Below are positions 1 to 8,702 of a stretch of DNA of 22,544 nucleotides, piece after piece (within the stretch, counting starts at the first letter, position 1; every line of letters begins with the position of its first letter). The stretch covers positions 1 to 22,544 of the IMG/VR virus record IMGVR_UViG_3300009180_000234; one strand, given 5' to 3'. This DNA comes from a virus. Position numbers and translations under genes: made by a program. The notes beneath the pieces are model-generated. The model saw only the letters and a list, made by a program, of their open reading frames with translations. It searched no databases and was not told the DNA's origin.

Positions 1-303
1 AATAGTCTTAGGTGTACCATCTTTATTAGTTCCAAATCCAGCATCAGTAGAAAATACCTTAAGGTGTTTTGTGTCCCTAATAGAAGCAATTACCGCTTGG
101 CTATTTGGATATGGATTTTCGCTTGTGAAGTTTAGTTCAGCAGTGTAACCATGCCTTTGAAGTTCATGCATCTGCTCAATAGTTTCTTTAATGAACTGTT
201 GATATGCTTTCTTGACCAATGGATTGTTTGGATTGTGAGGCATTTTATCGTACTCATATCCAATCTTAAATGATTTATCTGGATTTAGTTTGATAATAAA
301 CTT
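1..303 (-). other. Start of a phage polyvalent-protein domain, cut by the window edge
   Basis: Residues about 2000-2100. The pattern NPNNPLVKKAYQQFIKET, then PYPNSQAVIASIRD (2063-2076), then HLKVFSTDAGFG (2079-2090) resembles a domain I recall from large phage virion proteins, in which it continues into a conserved HD..GH segment. That continuation lies outside the window. The call is from memory, without a search. Confidence 0.4.
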
Positions 304-3300
304 ACCATCACCAGCAGTAATACCTTTAGAAGATTTAAAACCTCTAGAGATTTGTACGGTGTGAGGATTGTTTCTTCCAAATGCACCTTCTGGTAAAGGC
401 TCAACTTGGTCGGACGATTGTCTCATGTATTGACCACCCTCTTGATATCCAGAATTTCTAGGTACAGGTTTCTTATCTAATGTTGTATCAATAACAGCGA
501 TTTGTTTATCGCTTGAAAGAGGAATAAACATTGCGTTTCCAACATCATTTTTTCCAGCAATACTGTCAGTAAGAATAAGACCATCGTGACCTAGGTCTAT
601 AGCAGACTGAGCAACATTTCCAATGGTTTCAAAATCTAAGTTTTGAATTGATATGCTATTAGCCGCACCTTTTTCTGCATTTTTAGTTTTAAGTTCCCAG
701 TTATGAAGAACTAAAGGATTTCTAAATGACAGTAAACTTCTTGTTTGACCAACAGAATCTCTCATTACCATAGCCGCCCTCATGGTTGGAGATTCGGCTG
801 GCATTATTGATTGATTGTAAGAGTCGCTTGTAAATCCAAAGAACAACGGTGCCTTACCGCCTTTAATTAAAGCAACTGAACCAACATCTTTACCGTATTG
901 TTTTGATAAAAGAACAAACCTATTTGTAGTTCCATTAACAGCAGTAACAACGGTTGGTTTGCTTGACTCAAATGCACTAACATATGTTTCTGCGTTTCCA
1001 CCAGTTGCAAGGTGTTCTTCAAGTGTATGTTTAACTACAACAGGATTTTCACCAGTGCTTCTTACAAAACGCTTAACTGATTCAGCAAGGAATATATCTC
1101 CTTTTTCAACTGCGTCTGCATAGTTAGACTTTAAGAAACTCTTTTCTTTTGGATTAGATGCACCAATTTCATCAGCCGCTTGGTATAAAGCAACTCTCTT
1201 TAATGGTTTAAACATATCCATCTTTCCAAGTTCTCTTGCAAGTTTGCTTGGGTCATTTGAATCTTCCGCTAATTTCTTAACATCTAATGGTAATCCCTTA
1301 GTATGCTGATAAAAACTAGCAGGGTTTTCCATATCAATATCAATAGCCGCATCTGCCGCTTGATAAAATCTTCCTTGTTCAATTTTGTTTCTTACAATTG
1401 GGTCGGTGCTTCTATCAAGAACTTCTGTGTTGCCAAAAATTTTATCTCTAATAGCAATAGGTCTTAATTTTTTATCTGCAATTTGTGCTGAGTTTTCTGT
1501 TGCTCCGTAGAACCTAAGTCTTTCAGCCATTTCAGATTGTAACAATGTTCCAATTCCTTTGCCTTCATACTCTGGAACTACCTTCATATATCCACCTCTT
1601 GACTGTTTTATTCTTGTTGGATTGTCAAAAAATACAGCGTTGTATGTTCCGACAATTTTATTTTCAAAGTTACCACCAATACCTTCTCGTTTTTTAACAA
1701 CTAGTGTAAGTTCTTTTGCTATTTTACCAGTACCAGTTTTAACATCTTTTAATTGATGTTCAACAGTCAATCCTTGGTTTGCGTAATAATCTTTGTTTTC
1801 GTAATATTGCCTTCCAATAAATGAATTAGAAAGTTGGTCTGGAGTATAAGTTCTGTTTCCAGTATATGCTCTAGCCCTTCCTTGATAACTCATTAAGTTT
1901 TCTGGATTAACAATATCTCTTTCACCAGAAAGAACCTTTTTAACTTTAACCATTTCAGCCTCACCTCTGTCTGCTGACTGGTACATCATTCCTTTTCCAT
2001 TTGCATCTGTGTATAAATCTGTTGTACCCTCTAATGGAGTTGGAATTTGACCTCTACGGTAAACCTTTTCATTCATTCTAACTTGGCTACCTTCACCCTC
2101 TCTGAGAACAGCGTTTGATAATAAATCAAGTTTAACATCCATCCAAGGATGGTTAATCTTTCCTAAAACATTTCGCATTTGACTGTCATGCCAATCAGCC
2201 TCATATGTTGAAAATATTCCAAGAATTCCTTTATCTGCATTTCCTTTAAGTTCTACAGTTGGAACTGCACCAATAGCAGCAACTACATATCTTCTTCTTG
2301 TTCTAGCACCTTCATCATCTCCAAAGAAGTGAGTAGCAGGTATAGCACTTGACACGCTATAGTCATCAATGGTTTTGTAAATATGACTCATGAACTCATT
2401 CATGTGAGTATATTGGTCACGGATTTCTGCGTTTTCTTGCCAAAGTATTTGACCTCTTCTTGTTAAACAATCAATGTCATATCCTTTTGCGTTGAATGTA
2501 AAGTGTGGACTCTTATAGTTTACAGTTGGATTTTTTGGATTTCTTAATGAAAGTCTAAGTTCAAAATTATACGGAACAAAGTTCATTGTTCTTGCATCAA
2601 ACTCATCTTCCCTAGCCCTGCTAAGTGTTATATCTGTATCTGGTTGTACTTGTTCTATTCCCCAGTAATCAGCCCTAACAACATTTGCTTTTGTCTGACC
2701 ACCATCAGCAACAATAGGTGCAAGCAATGCCAAGTTTCTTCTTTGTTGCTTAGTAATAAATCTTTCAATGATAGCAAAAGCCTTACCATTTGGGATGCCT
2801 CTCATTACAATCGTTTTACCTTCTTCAAAAGCCTTCTTCATTTCATAGCCTAGTTTGCCACTTGGAGCAGTTCTTGGTCTTCCACGGCTACCTCTTCCGT
2901 AATCTACAGGTCTTCCGTAAGCATCTTTTGCTTGTTTCCAAGTGTTGTTTTTCTTTGCCGTAACTACTCCTGCTTTAACAATATCGTCAAGACCAACACC
3001 AATATCTGAGAAATCTGGGCTTTGATATAAGAACCCTTTGGTTCTTCCAATGGTATCAATAGATTCTTGTTCTGCCGTAGATTGCTCTTTTACTGCTGCA
3101 TCAAATCCAGCCGTATCTCCCTTGTCCTCTGTAATATAAAAATCAATTCCTTCAGCAACAGTAGGGTCTAATTCAATTGCTTCAGCAAGTTGCTTCATGC
3201 CAACAGTAGCCAACTCATGTCTTTCTTTGTGGTACTCTTCTCTTGACATTAATCTGTATGTTCCATCAGACTTCTTTTTAAGCCTTTCTTCATAACCGTA

Positions 3301-6300
3301 AGCCTGTGCATGTGATAATAATTCTGCTGAAGATAGTTTACTTACTTTAACAGGTGTTCTACCATTGTTCTTCATTCCTTTTTCGTTATAGATTCTGATT
3401 AAATCTGTAAACGATTTTTCAATAGCAGGGTCAAATTTAAATCTGCCGCCATTTTTTGATTTAGTAAACCATTCTGCAAACGATTGTTTTGTTCTTACAT
3501 CAGCACCCATGCTTGTAGCCTCTCTTAATGCATGGTTTGCAAACACATCTTTTACTGATTCAAAAATTGTTCTTGCCATTCCTATGTCTCCACCTTTTGC
3601 AACATAATCAAATGGCTTTCCACTTTCCCAACCAATAAACATTGCGTCACCAAGTTCTTCAATAAATCCTTGAAACTTTTCTAATGTTTCTGGCTTCATT
3701 ACACCAGTAGTTTCATATTCAGAAATAGCGAGTTTCCAGTTAGCACCTTCATTCCCACGATTTCCTCCACCCATCTTATTGTAAAGTTCTGTCATAAACT
3801 GAACAGCACCTTTTCTGTCTCTAAATGCCCAACCTTCTTTGTGTTCGTCACCAAGAAGCCAGTTTTTTACAACGCTATTAACCTCTGTTCCAATTTCAGC
3901 CTTTCTTCTAACTGAGTTCATTTGATGGAACATTTCAGAAATAATTGCACTTGGTGCTGTCTTTGCTGGAATGTATTCAATTGATTGTTCTGGAGATACT
4001 AATCTTTCAACAGGTGGCATTGGACCTTGCATTGGTGCAGCCTTTTCTCCTTTAGGTTGTAATACTCTTCTAGATGCTCTAGAACCTTTTTTCATTGGAA
4101 TACCATAATCACCAACACCATTTGAATCATCTTTACTTGCAATTTTTGCAGGTTCAGTTTGTGGAGTTGCTGGTCTTTCACCTTCAACCCTTTGATATAC
4201 TGCAGGTTTAAGAACTTTCTTTTTCTTTACTAATGTACCATCTGCATTTCGTTCCATTCTGATAGCATCCATATTAATAATAATATGATGTTTTCCGCTA
4301 CTCTTATCTTTCCAAGACATTACTGGACCTTCAATTGCTTTTCCATTTGCATCAAGAGTTACAAATGCACCATTCCAAGCATTACTTCCTAATATTGGTT
4401 TTCCTGTTTTTTCATCAACAACAATTTTTCCAGTTGGTGTTGTAGCAGAATTAATTTGGTCTTGTAATACTCTTCCAAGGTCTGTTAAAACTTTTACACC
4501 GTTTTCTGTTCTAACAAAGTTAGGGTCGCTCTGTAAAGCACCAACCATATCTTCAGTTGAAAGAATAGATAAAACTAAATTCTTAGACTTCTCAGCCATC
4601 ATTAACTGACCTAATCTTCTAACAGCCTCATTCTCTCCATGGTCTTCATTAATCATATCAATTAACTTTTCCATGTTAGCGGCTTTAAGTACATGACCTT
4701 GTTCTTTTAAATAATCAGTATGATTTTTAAACTCATTAATCATATTGTATTTTGCAAACTTGCCAGAAATTGTTCCGTGTGCTAATGCATAATTATGACC
4801 AGCAGCACCTAAAAATAGTCCAGTACCAATACCACCAGCAGCACCTTCTTTACCGCCAGCAACATAACCAATAGCACCACCATATAAAGAACCATGTACC
4901 ATTACTTTACCAAGGTCTTGCATGTATCCACCAATAACACTGCTTCCAACAATAGCATTACCAATAGCACCAGCAACAGGTCTTCCTCCTGCTTTTGCCT
5001 GTTTAGCAAGTAATTCAGCAGAACCTACTAATCCTAAATTATCAACATTTTTTCCAATAGCCTCAAAGATTTCACCAGCAAAACCAAGTGCTTTTGCACC
5101 AGTATAAATACCAGTAATTGCAGCACCATATGGAATACTAAACAATGAATAAACACCAGCAGCACCCAGAACAGCAGAGTTTAATGATGTTGGACCTTTA
5201 TTTACCTTAGACCTAGAAAACTTAGTGTTTCCTTTTGCGTCTATTGCAGTTCTAGTTCCAAGAACATCACCAGTCATTTTTTCAATTTTAGTATATAGTT
5301 TTTCAAGAGGTTTTGTAACAGCATCTGATGTTTTTCTCATTACACTACCTGCTGAATTTAATACGCTTGCTTTCCAAGTTGTTTGAGTAGCCCTAGCAGC
5401 AACACCATGTGCTAACGCTTGACCAGCATGACCAGACTTTAATGCGGCTACACCAGCAGCAGTTGCAACTTTTGCAGTTGCTTTTGTTGCTGAAGATGCA
5501 CCAAGTGAAAAATATAATGTAGGGTCTAAGATATAAGAAGACGCAGTAGCAAGACCTTTATTAACACCAATAAAATCATCAATTTGTTCACCCATTGCAC
5601 GACCAAGAAGTTTTTCATAGGTTGCTCTTTCTGGCATTAACAAGTTAGACTGACCAGAAATAATTCTTTCTGATTGGTCGTTCCACGCAGCCAAGTCAAA
5701 GAAGTCTTGATATAACTGTCTTTTATCACCAGTTGGATTAATGATAAGTCTATATAGTGGTGAGTCTGGATGATTAGCCGCCATTACAGCAAGACCACCT
5801 AAATCTCTAGTTCCTCTTGCAAAGCCCTCTAAAAGAGATGCACCATATGCTACACCATATCCAACAACAGGATTAGCAGTAGCAATAGAAAGACCTGTAC
5901 CAAGTGCTAACTTTTTCCAATCAGTAGCAGCATCCCATACACCACCAACAACATCTTTTGCCGCTTGACCAAATCCGTCAGCAACAGCACCCATAAAATT
6001 AAAGTGCTGTTTGTCCATCCAATCTCTATAAGCATTATGCTCATCAAAAGAAATATTGTCTGGACTTAATGCTATTCCACTTTCTCTTAAATGATTAATT
6101 TTTAAAGCAACTTCTTCACCAGTAAGAGGTGCAGATAAAATACTATCAATATCTGCTTCACCTAATTCAGTTAAGTCTTTTGGAGCAGCAACTTGATTAA
6201 CCCTAGAATTTAAAGCAAGTTCGTAAGTGTTAGGTGCATATTTTCCTTTATTTCCAACAACCTCTGGTTGTGAAAATCCGTCTGTATTGTCAGATTCCAT
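1..6300 (-). CDS. Giant polyvalent internal virion protein, 3' end beyond window
   Basis: Partial gene: ATG at 6300, open for 2100 codons to the left edge with no stop. Residues about 131-160, 375-405 and 441-500 are hydrophobic or glycine/alanine-zipper stretches, suited to membrane contact during ejection. Residues 621-900 hold a possible degenerate metallopeptidase (SEMFH at 788-792, EE at 881-882). A GNAT motif (PEYEGKGIG, 1576-1584) and an ART-PolyVal-like core (GHDGLIL 1904-1910, FIPLSSDKQI 1925-1934) follow. From about 2000 comes the start of a domain I recall from large phage virion proteins. Five [YR]Q[SA]xD motifs lie between the domains. The start overlaps the preceding TAA by one base (TAATG), implying coupled translation. 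As the last and largest of three ejection-type genes it resembles T7 gp16 or N4 gp50 in position and size, but I see no transglycosylase or polymerase motifs. I infer that it is a virion-delivered multi-enzyme protein; the activities are unproven. Confidence 0.85.
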   Translation of the reverse strand, partial: MESDNTDGFSQPEVVGNKGKYAPNTYELALNSRVNQVAAPKDLTELGEADIDSILSAPLTGEEVALKINHLRESGIALSPDNISFDEHNAYRDWMDKQHFNFMGAVADGFGQAAKDVVGGVWDAATDWKKLALGTGLSIATANPVVGYGVAYGASLLEGFARGTRDLGGLAVMAANHPDSPLYRLIINPTGDKRQLYQDFFDLAAWNDQSERIISGQSNLLMPERATYEKLLGRAMGEQIDDFIGVNKGLATASSYILDPTLYFSLGASSATKATAKVATAAGVAALKSGHAGQALAHGVAARATQTTWKASVLNSAGSVMRKTSDAVTKPLEKLYTKIEKMTGDVLGTRTAIDAKGNTKFSRSKVNKGPTSLNSAVLGAAGVYSLFSIPYGAAITGIYTGAKALGFAGEIFEAIGKNVDNLGLVGSAELLAKQAKAGGRPVAGAIGNAIVGSSVIGGYMQDLGKVMVHGSLYGGAIGYVAGGKEGAAGGIGTGLFLGAAGHNYALAHGTISGKFAKYNMINEFKNHTDYLKEQGHVLKAANMEKLIDMINEDHGENEAVRRLGQLMMAEKSKNLVLSILSTEDMVGALQSDPNFVRTENGVKVLTDLGRVLQDQINSATTPTGKIVVDEKTGKPILGSNAWNGAFVTLDANGKAIEGPVMSWKDKSSGKHHIIINMDAIRMERNADGTLVKKKKVLKPAVYQRVEGERPATPQTEPAKIASKDDSNGVGDYGIPMKKGSRASRRVLQPKGEKAAPMQGPMPPVERLVSPEQSIEYIPAKTAPSAIISEMFHQMNSVRRKAEIGTEVNSVVKNWLLGDEHKEGWAFRDRKGAVQFMTELYNKMGGGNRGNEGANWKLAISEYETTGVMKPETLEKFQGFIEELGDAMFIGWESGKPFDYVAKGGDIGMARTIFESVKDVFANHALREATSMGADVRTKQSFAEWFTKSKNGGRFKFDPAIEKSFTDLIRIYNEKGMKNNGRTPVKVSKLSSAELLSHAQAYGYEERLKKKSDGTYRLMSREEYHKERHELATVGMKQLAEAIELDPTVAEGIDFYITEDKGDTAGFDAAVKEQSTAEQESIDTIGRTKGFLYQSPDFSDIGVGLDDIVKAGVVTAKKNNTWKQAKDAYGRPVDYGRGSRGRPRTAPSGKLGYEMKKAFEEGKTIVMRGIPNGKAFAIIERFITKQQRRNLALLAPIVADGGQTKANVVRADYWGIEQVQPDTDITLSRAREDEFDARTMNFVPYNFELRLSLRNPKNPTVNYKSPHFTFNAKGYDIDCLTRRGQILWQENAEIRDQYTHMNEFMSHIYKTIDDYSVSSAIPATHFFGDDEGARTRRRYVVAAIGAVPTVELKGNADKGILGIFSTYEADWHDSQMRNVLGKINHPWMDVKLDLLSNAVLREGEGSQVRMNEKVYRRGQIPTPLEGTTDLYTDANGKGMMYQSADRGEAEMVKVKKVLSGERDIVNPENLMSYQGRARAYTGNRTYTPDQLSNSFIGRQYYENKDYYANQGLTVEHQLKDVKTGTGKIAKELTLVVKKREGIGGNFENKIVGTYNAVFFDNPTRIKQSRGGYMKVVPEYEGKGIGTLLQSEMAERLRFYGATENSAQIADKKLRPIAIRDKIFGNTEVLDRSTDPIVRNKIEQGRFYQAADAAIDIDMENPASFYQHTKGLPLDVKKLAEDSNDPSKLARELGKMDMFKPLKRVALYQAADEIGASNPKEKSFLKSNYADAVEKGDIFLAESVKRFVRSTGENPVVVKHTLEEHLATGGNAETYVSAFESSKPTVVTAVNGTTNRFVLLSKQYGKDVGSVALIKGGKAPLFFGFTSDSYNQSIMPAESPTMRAAMVMRDSVGQTRSLLSFRNPLVLHNWELKTKNAEKGAANSISIQNLDFETIGNVAQSAIDLGHDGLILTDSIAGKNDVGNAMFIPLSSDKQIAVIDTTLDKKPVPRNSGYQEGGQYMRQSSDQVEPLPEGAFGRNNPHTVQISRGFKSSKGITAGDGKFIIKLNPDKSFKIGYEYDKMPHNPNNPLVKKAYQQFIKETIEQMHELQRHGYTAELNFTSENPYPNSQAVIASIRDTKHLKVFSTDAGFGTNKDGTPKTI
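475..948 (-). other. ART-PolyVal-like ADP-ribosyltransferase domain in the giant protein
   Basis: Residues about 1785-1942. Strand LLSFRNPLVL (1856-1865) resembles the 'vyLnikNPL' strand. GHDGLILTD (1904-1912) resembles 'GyDGiiv', and MFIPLSSDKQIAVID (1924-1938) resembles the 'yvvFdpnQIKs' end of ART-PolyVal and related phage ADP-ribosyltransferase-like domains. I could not place the N-terminal catalytic His/Tyr ('YHGT') with confidence, so the domain may be divergent or inactive. It is flanked by YQAAD (1706) and RQSSD (1960). Confidence 0.5.
1411..1863 (-). other. GNAT acetyltransferase-like domain in the giant protein
   Basis: Residues about 1480-1630. A strand KIVGTYNAVF (about 1548-1557) precedes YMKVVPEYEGKGIGTLL (1571-1587), which matches GNAT motif A (V-x-PEY-[RQ]-G-K-G-[IV]-G-x-x-L), the acetyl-CoA pyrophosphate-binding loop. 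The usual Arg/Gln is Glu1579 here. RPIAIRDKIFGNTE further on resembles the C-terminal 'N-x-x-A-x-x-x-Y-x-x-x-GF' region. The domain is flanked by YQSAD (1440) and YQAAD (1646). The substrate is unknown. Confidence 0.7.
3600..4290 (-). other. Possible degenerate metallopeptidase domain in the giant protein
   Basis: A beta-strand-like HHIIINMDAI (671-680) is followed by a helix containing SEMFHQM (788-794) and a downstream acidic helix EELGDAMF (881-888). The spacing resembles the zincin-like domain of large phage virion proteins, where HExxH and a later Glu bind zinc. Here the first His of HExxH is Ser, so zinc binding is doubtful. The fold assignment is tentative. Confidence 0.3.
4798..5910 (-). 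other. Hydrophobic and glycine-zipper N-terminal region of the giant protein
   Basis: Residues about 131-160 (LALGTGLSIATANPVVGYGV and onward), 375-405 and 441-500 are rich in Gly, Ala, Val and Ile with GxxxG spacing and few charges. Such segments are common in phage proteins that insert into the cell envelope during DNA ejection. Whether they cross a membrane cannot be decided from sequence alone. Confidence 0.5.
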
Positions 6301-8699
6301 TATTGAGTATTACCATTAAGGTAAGGCATAGCCGCTTGTCGAGCCTGTTGTGGAGAATATCCTCTTGCTATAAATGCAGAGTATGCACTCTTAAACCCAG
6401 ACATTGACTGGTCCCTAACACTACCTAATGTAAATTTGAATCCATAAGCAGTTCCTTGGTCTTTAAGTGAGCCAGTAAGACGCTCCTTAAATCCCTTAAG
6501 TGAACCAAGAACTTGGTCACGGAATATGATGTTTCTTAATGAAGTTGGGTCTGCAATAATCTTGTCAATTCTTAATTGGTCTTGTTCGGACCAAGCACCA
6601 GAACCACCGACTTCAGTTCGTTTAGCCGCTTGAATCGAGTTTTGAATTTGTTGTGCATAACCTGTCAATTCCGCAGGAAGCATCTTGTCTAATGCTGACG
6701 AATTTTCAGCAATGTTAATAAGCCTGTCAACATCTTGCAACGCTCTTGTGTTTGTTAATAACTCAGTTCTGACCTTATTAGCCATATTGATGTCATTAAC
6801 ATTAATTTCACCACTAAATGTAAATCCATTAGCAGTAAGTCCGTTTAAGTCTTTTTGTTTCCCAAGATTAGCCGCTTCTCTTAATCTTTGTTGGTCTGGA
6901 ATTGACATCAAATTTTGACCATCAGCACCCTTGTTTTCAACAAATTTTTCAAGTCCACCAATTTTCATGTATGAATACCCATTGCCCATATCCATAGAAA
7001 CAGGCATTACAATACCCTGAGAGGCTGCATAAGCCTGTTTTGTAAATGAAGGTGGTATACGACCCTTGGTTGTCATTAAATAGTTTCTAGCAAGTTCATA
7101 TTGGTCTGTAACCTGTTCGTCCATTGTTTTCTGAAGTTCAACGGTAACCTCTTCTTCTCTGCGTACATACTCGTCTTTTTCTCTTTCAACATAATCAAGT
7201 GACTTACCAGACCAAGTATACGCTTCATCTGATTTTGATTTAATAATTTTAGATTGAGTTGCAGATTTTTGACTTTTTAACTTGGCAATTCTTTCTTCAA
7301 TGTCATCAATTTTTGTTTGTCTCTGTTTAGTAGCATTAGATAACAATTCTGGATTAACACTATTTTCACTTCTTACATCATTTATTGCTTTTCTTATAAT
7401 TTTTTGTTCAGCAGAAGTAATATTGTCTCCAAATAATGTTGTTGTTATACCCTCAAACATTGCAGTTAAGTTTAAACCATATTGAGAAACCAAGTCATTG
7501 TTAAGACCTTTAACTAATTGTCTTGCTAAATCTGGTGTTATATCTTTGGCTTTCCAAAGACCAAGCATTTTTTGATGTCTAATTGCAGATTTAATTGCAT
7601 ATTCATTTACAAGTGTGTTAGTTATTCCTCTTCCACCAGCAACTGAGGCAGATGCAACGGCACCAACAGCATTTGGTCCTGTATCATTATCACCACCTTC
7701 TTCTAATGCTTTTTTTCTGGCTTCAAGACTTTTAATCTCTTTATCTGCATCAGACATTGAGTTTACAGCCTGTTTGTTTTGAGCGTTTCCTCTATCAGTT
7801 CTAAACTGAGCAAGACCTTTGCTCATAAACTCTCCATATTTTAATCCCTCTCTTGTTGCAATTTCTTTATTTTTATTAAATTGTGCAATATCTTCTGGGG
7901 TATCTAAAGAAACAACATCTGGAGTAATATAAGGACTTACATATTCTTGGAAGTCTGGATTTGCAATTGTTTGATATCCCTCAAAATTTTCATCATCTTC
8001 AGCAAGACCATTTTTTGAAACCTCAAGTTCTCTCTTAGATTTAGATGTTTTCTTGTAAATTTTTCTAGCAATTCTGTCTTGAATTTTAGCAATTGCTTCT
8101 TTGTCATTTTTTGATTCTGCTACATCTAACTCACTAAAATCATTAGAAAACTCTTGAGTGTCTAATTGAAGAGTTTCTTCTCCAATTTTAACAGCCCTTA
8201 CTTTCTTTTGAGTTCCTGTTTTTGTTGTATTAAGTTCACCTGCTCGTCTTGCTCTGTCAATTTCAACCTGTGCTGCTTCAATATCCTCTTGGTCTTGCAT
8301 TGCTTTCTTGATTTGCTTGACCTTAAGACGCTCTAAATCTAAAGCATTGCGTTGTTGTTCTACTTTTGTTCCAGTATCATAACCTTGAAGACCAGCAATC
8401 ATTTGTGTTCTAGAAAGGTTTGCAACACCACCTTCTTTGTTTACTGAATTAAATAGGTCGTGAACATATTTAGGTGCTGATGCATCTGGTTTACCGTTTT
8501 CGTCTACACCGTAAGATGATAAGATGGCACCTGTTTGTGCTTGCAGTTGTGACATTTCATCTCTGGCGGCATTAAACTTGTTAATGGTATCAGACATGAT
8601 TTTACCTTGGTTATCCTGTTGGATAGCCAGTTCTTTCATATTACCTGCTACATTAAAAGAGTTAGTAATGTCTGTTTGATTATTTCCAAATATAGGCAT
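6300..8699 (-). CDS. Large coiled-coil internal virion (ejection) protein
   Basis: 799 residues, ATG at 8699, TAA overlapping the giant gene's start by one base. The protein is mostly helical and highly charged. Coiled-coil-like stretches occur around residues 115-155 (VEQQRNALDLERLKVKQIKK and onward), 315-340 and 465-540. I see no signal peptide, no transmembrane segment and no catalytic motif. It sits between a small glycine-zipper protein and the giant protein, the middle place of a three-gene ejection set such as T7 gp14/15/16 or P22 gp7/20/16. A long helical protein here would fit a channel or core component released with the DNA. The role is inferred from position, length and composition; the family is not recognised. 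The leader has no Shine-Dalgarno sequence. Confidence 0.8.
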   Translation of the reverse strand: MPIFGNNQTDITNSFNVAGNMKELAIQQDNQGKIMSDTINKFNAARDEMSQLQAQTGAILSSYGVDENGKPDASAPKYVHDLFNSVNKEGGVANLSRTQMIAGLQGYDTGTKVEQQRNALDLERLKVKQIKKAMQDQEDIEAAQVEIDRARRAGELNTTKTGTQKKVRAVKIGEETLQLDTQEFSNDFSELDVAESKNDKEAIAKIQDRIARKIYKKTSKSKRELEVSKNGLAEDDENFEGYQTIANPDFQEYVSPYITPDVVSLDTPEDIAQFNKNKEIATREGLKYGEFMSKGLAQFRTDRGNAQNKQAVNSMSDADKEIKSLEARKKALEEGGDNDTGPNAVGAVASASVAGGRGITNTLVNEYAIKSAIRHQKMLGLWKAKDITPDLARQLVKGLNNDLVSQYGLNLTAMFEGITTTLFGDNITSAEQKIIRKAINDVRSENSVNPELLSNATKQRQTKIDDIEERIAKLKSQKSATQSKIIKSKSDEAYTWSGKSLDYVEREKDEYVRREEEVTVELQKTMDEQVTDQYELARNYLMTTKGRIPPSFTKQAYAASQGIVMPVSMDMGNGYSYMKIGGLEKFVENKGADGQNLMSIPDQQRLREAANLGKQKDLNGLTANGFTFSGEINVNDINMANKVRTELLTNTRALQDVDRLINIAENSSALDKMLPAELTGYAQQIQNSIQAAKRTEVGGSGAWSEQDQLRIDKIIADPTSLRNIIFRDQVLGSLKGFKERLTGSLKDQGTAYGFKFTLGSVRDQSMSGFKSAYSAFIARGYSPQQARQAAMPYLNGNTQ

Positions 8700-8702
8700 A
8701 AA

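Noticed and set aside
1559-5107. Plus-strand open frames of about 60-70 codons opposite the giant gene
   Set aside because: They are short, isolated, without homology-like features, and antisense to a long uninterrupted coding frame.
1306-5708. Further YQ sites in the giant protein (residues 198, 702, 1664) as extra linker motifs
   Set aside because: They lack the [S/A]-x-D continuation (YQDFF, YQRVE, YQHTK) and do not sit at obvious domain borders.
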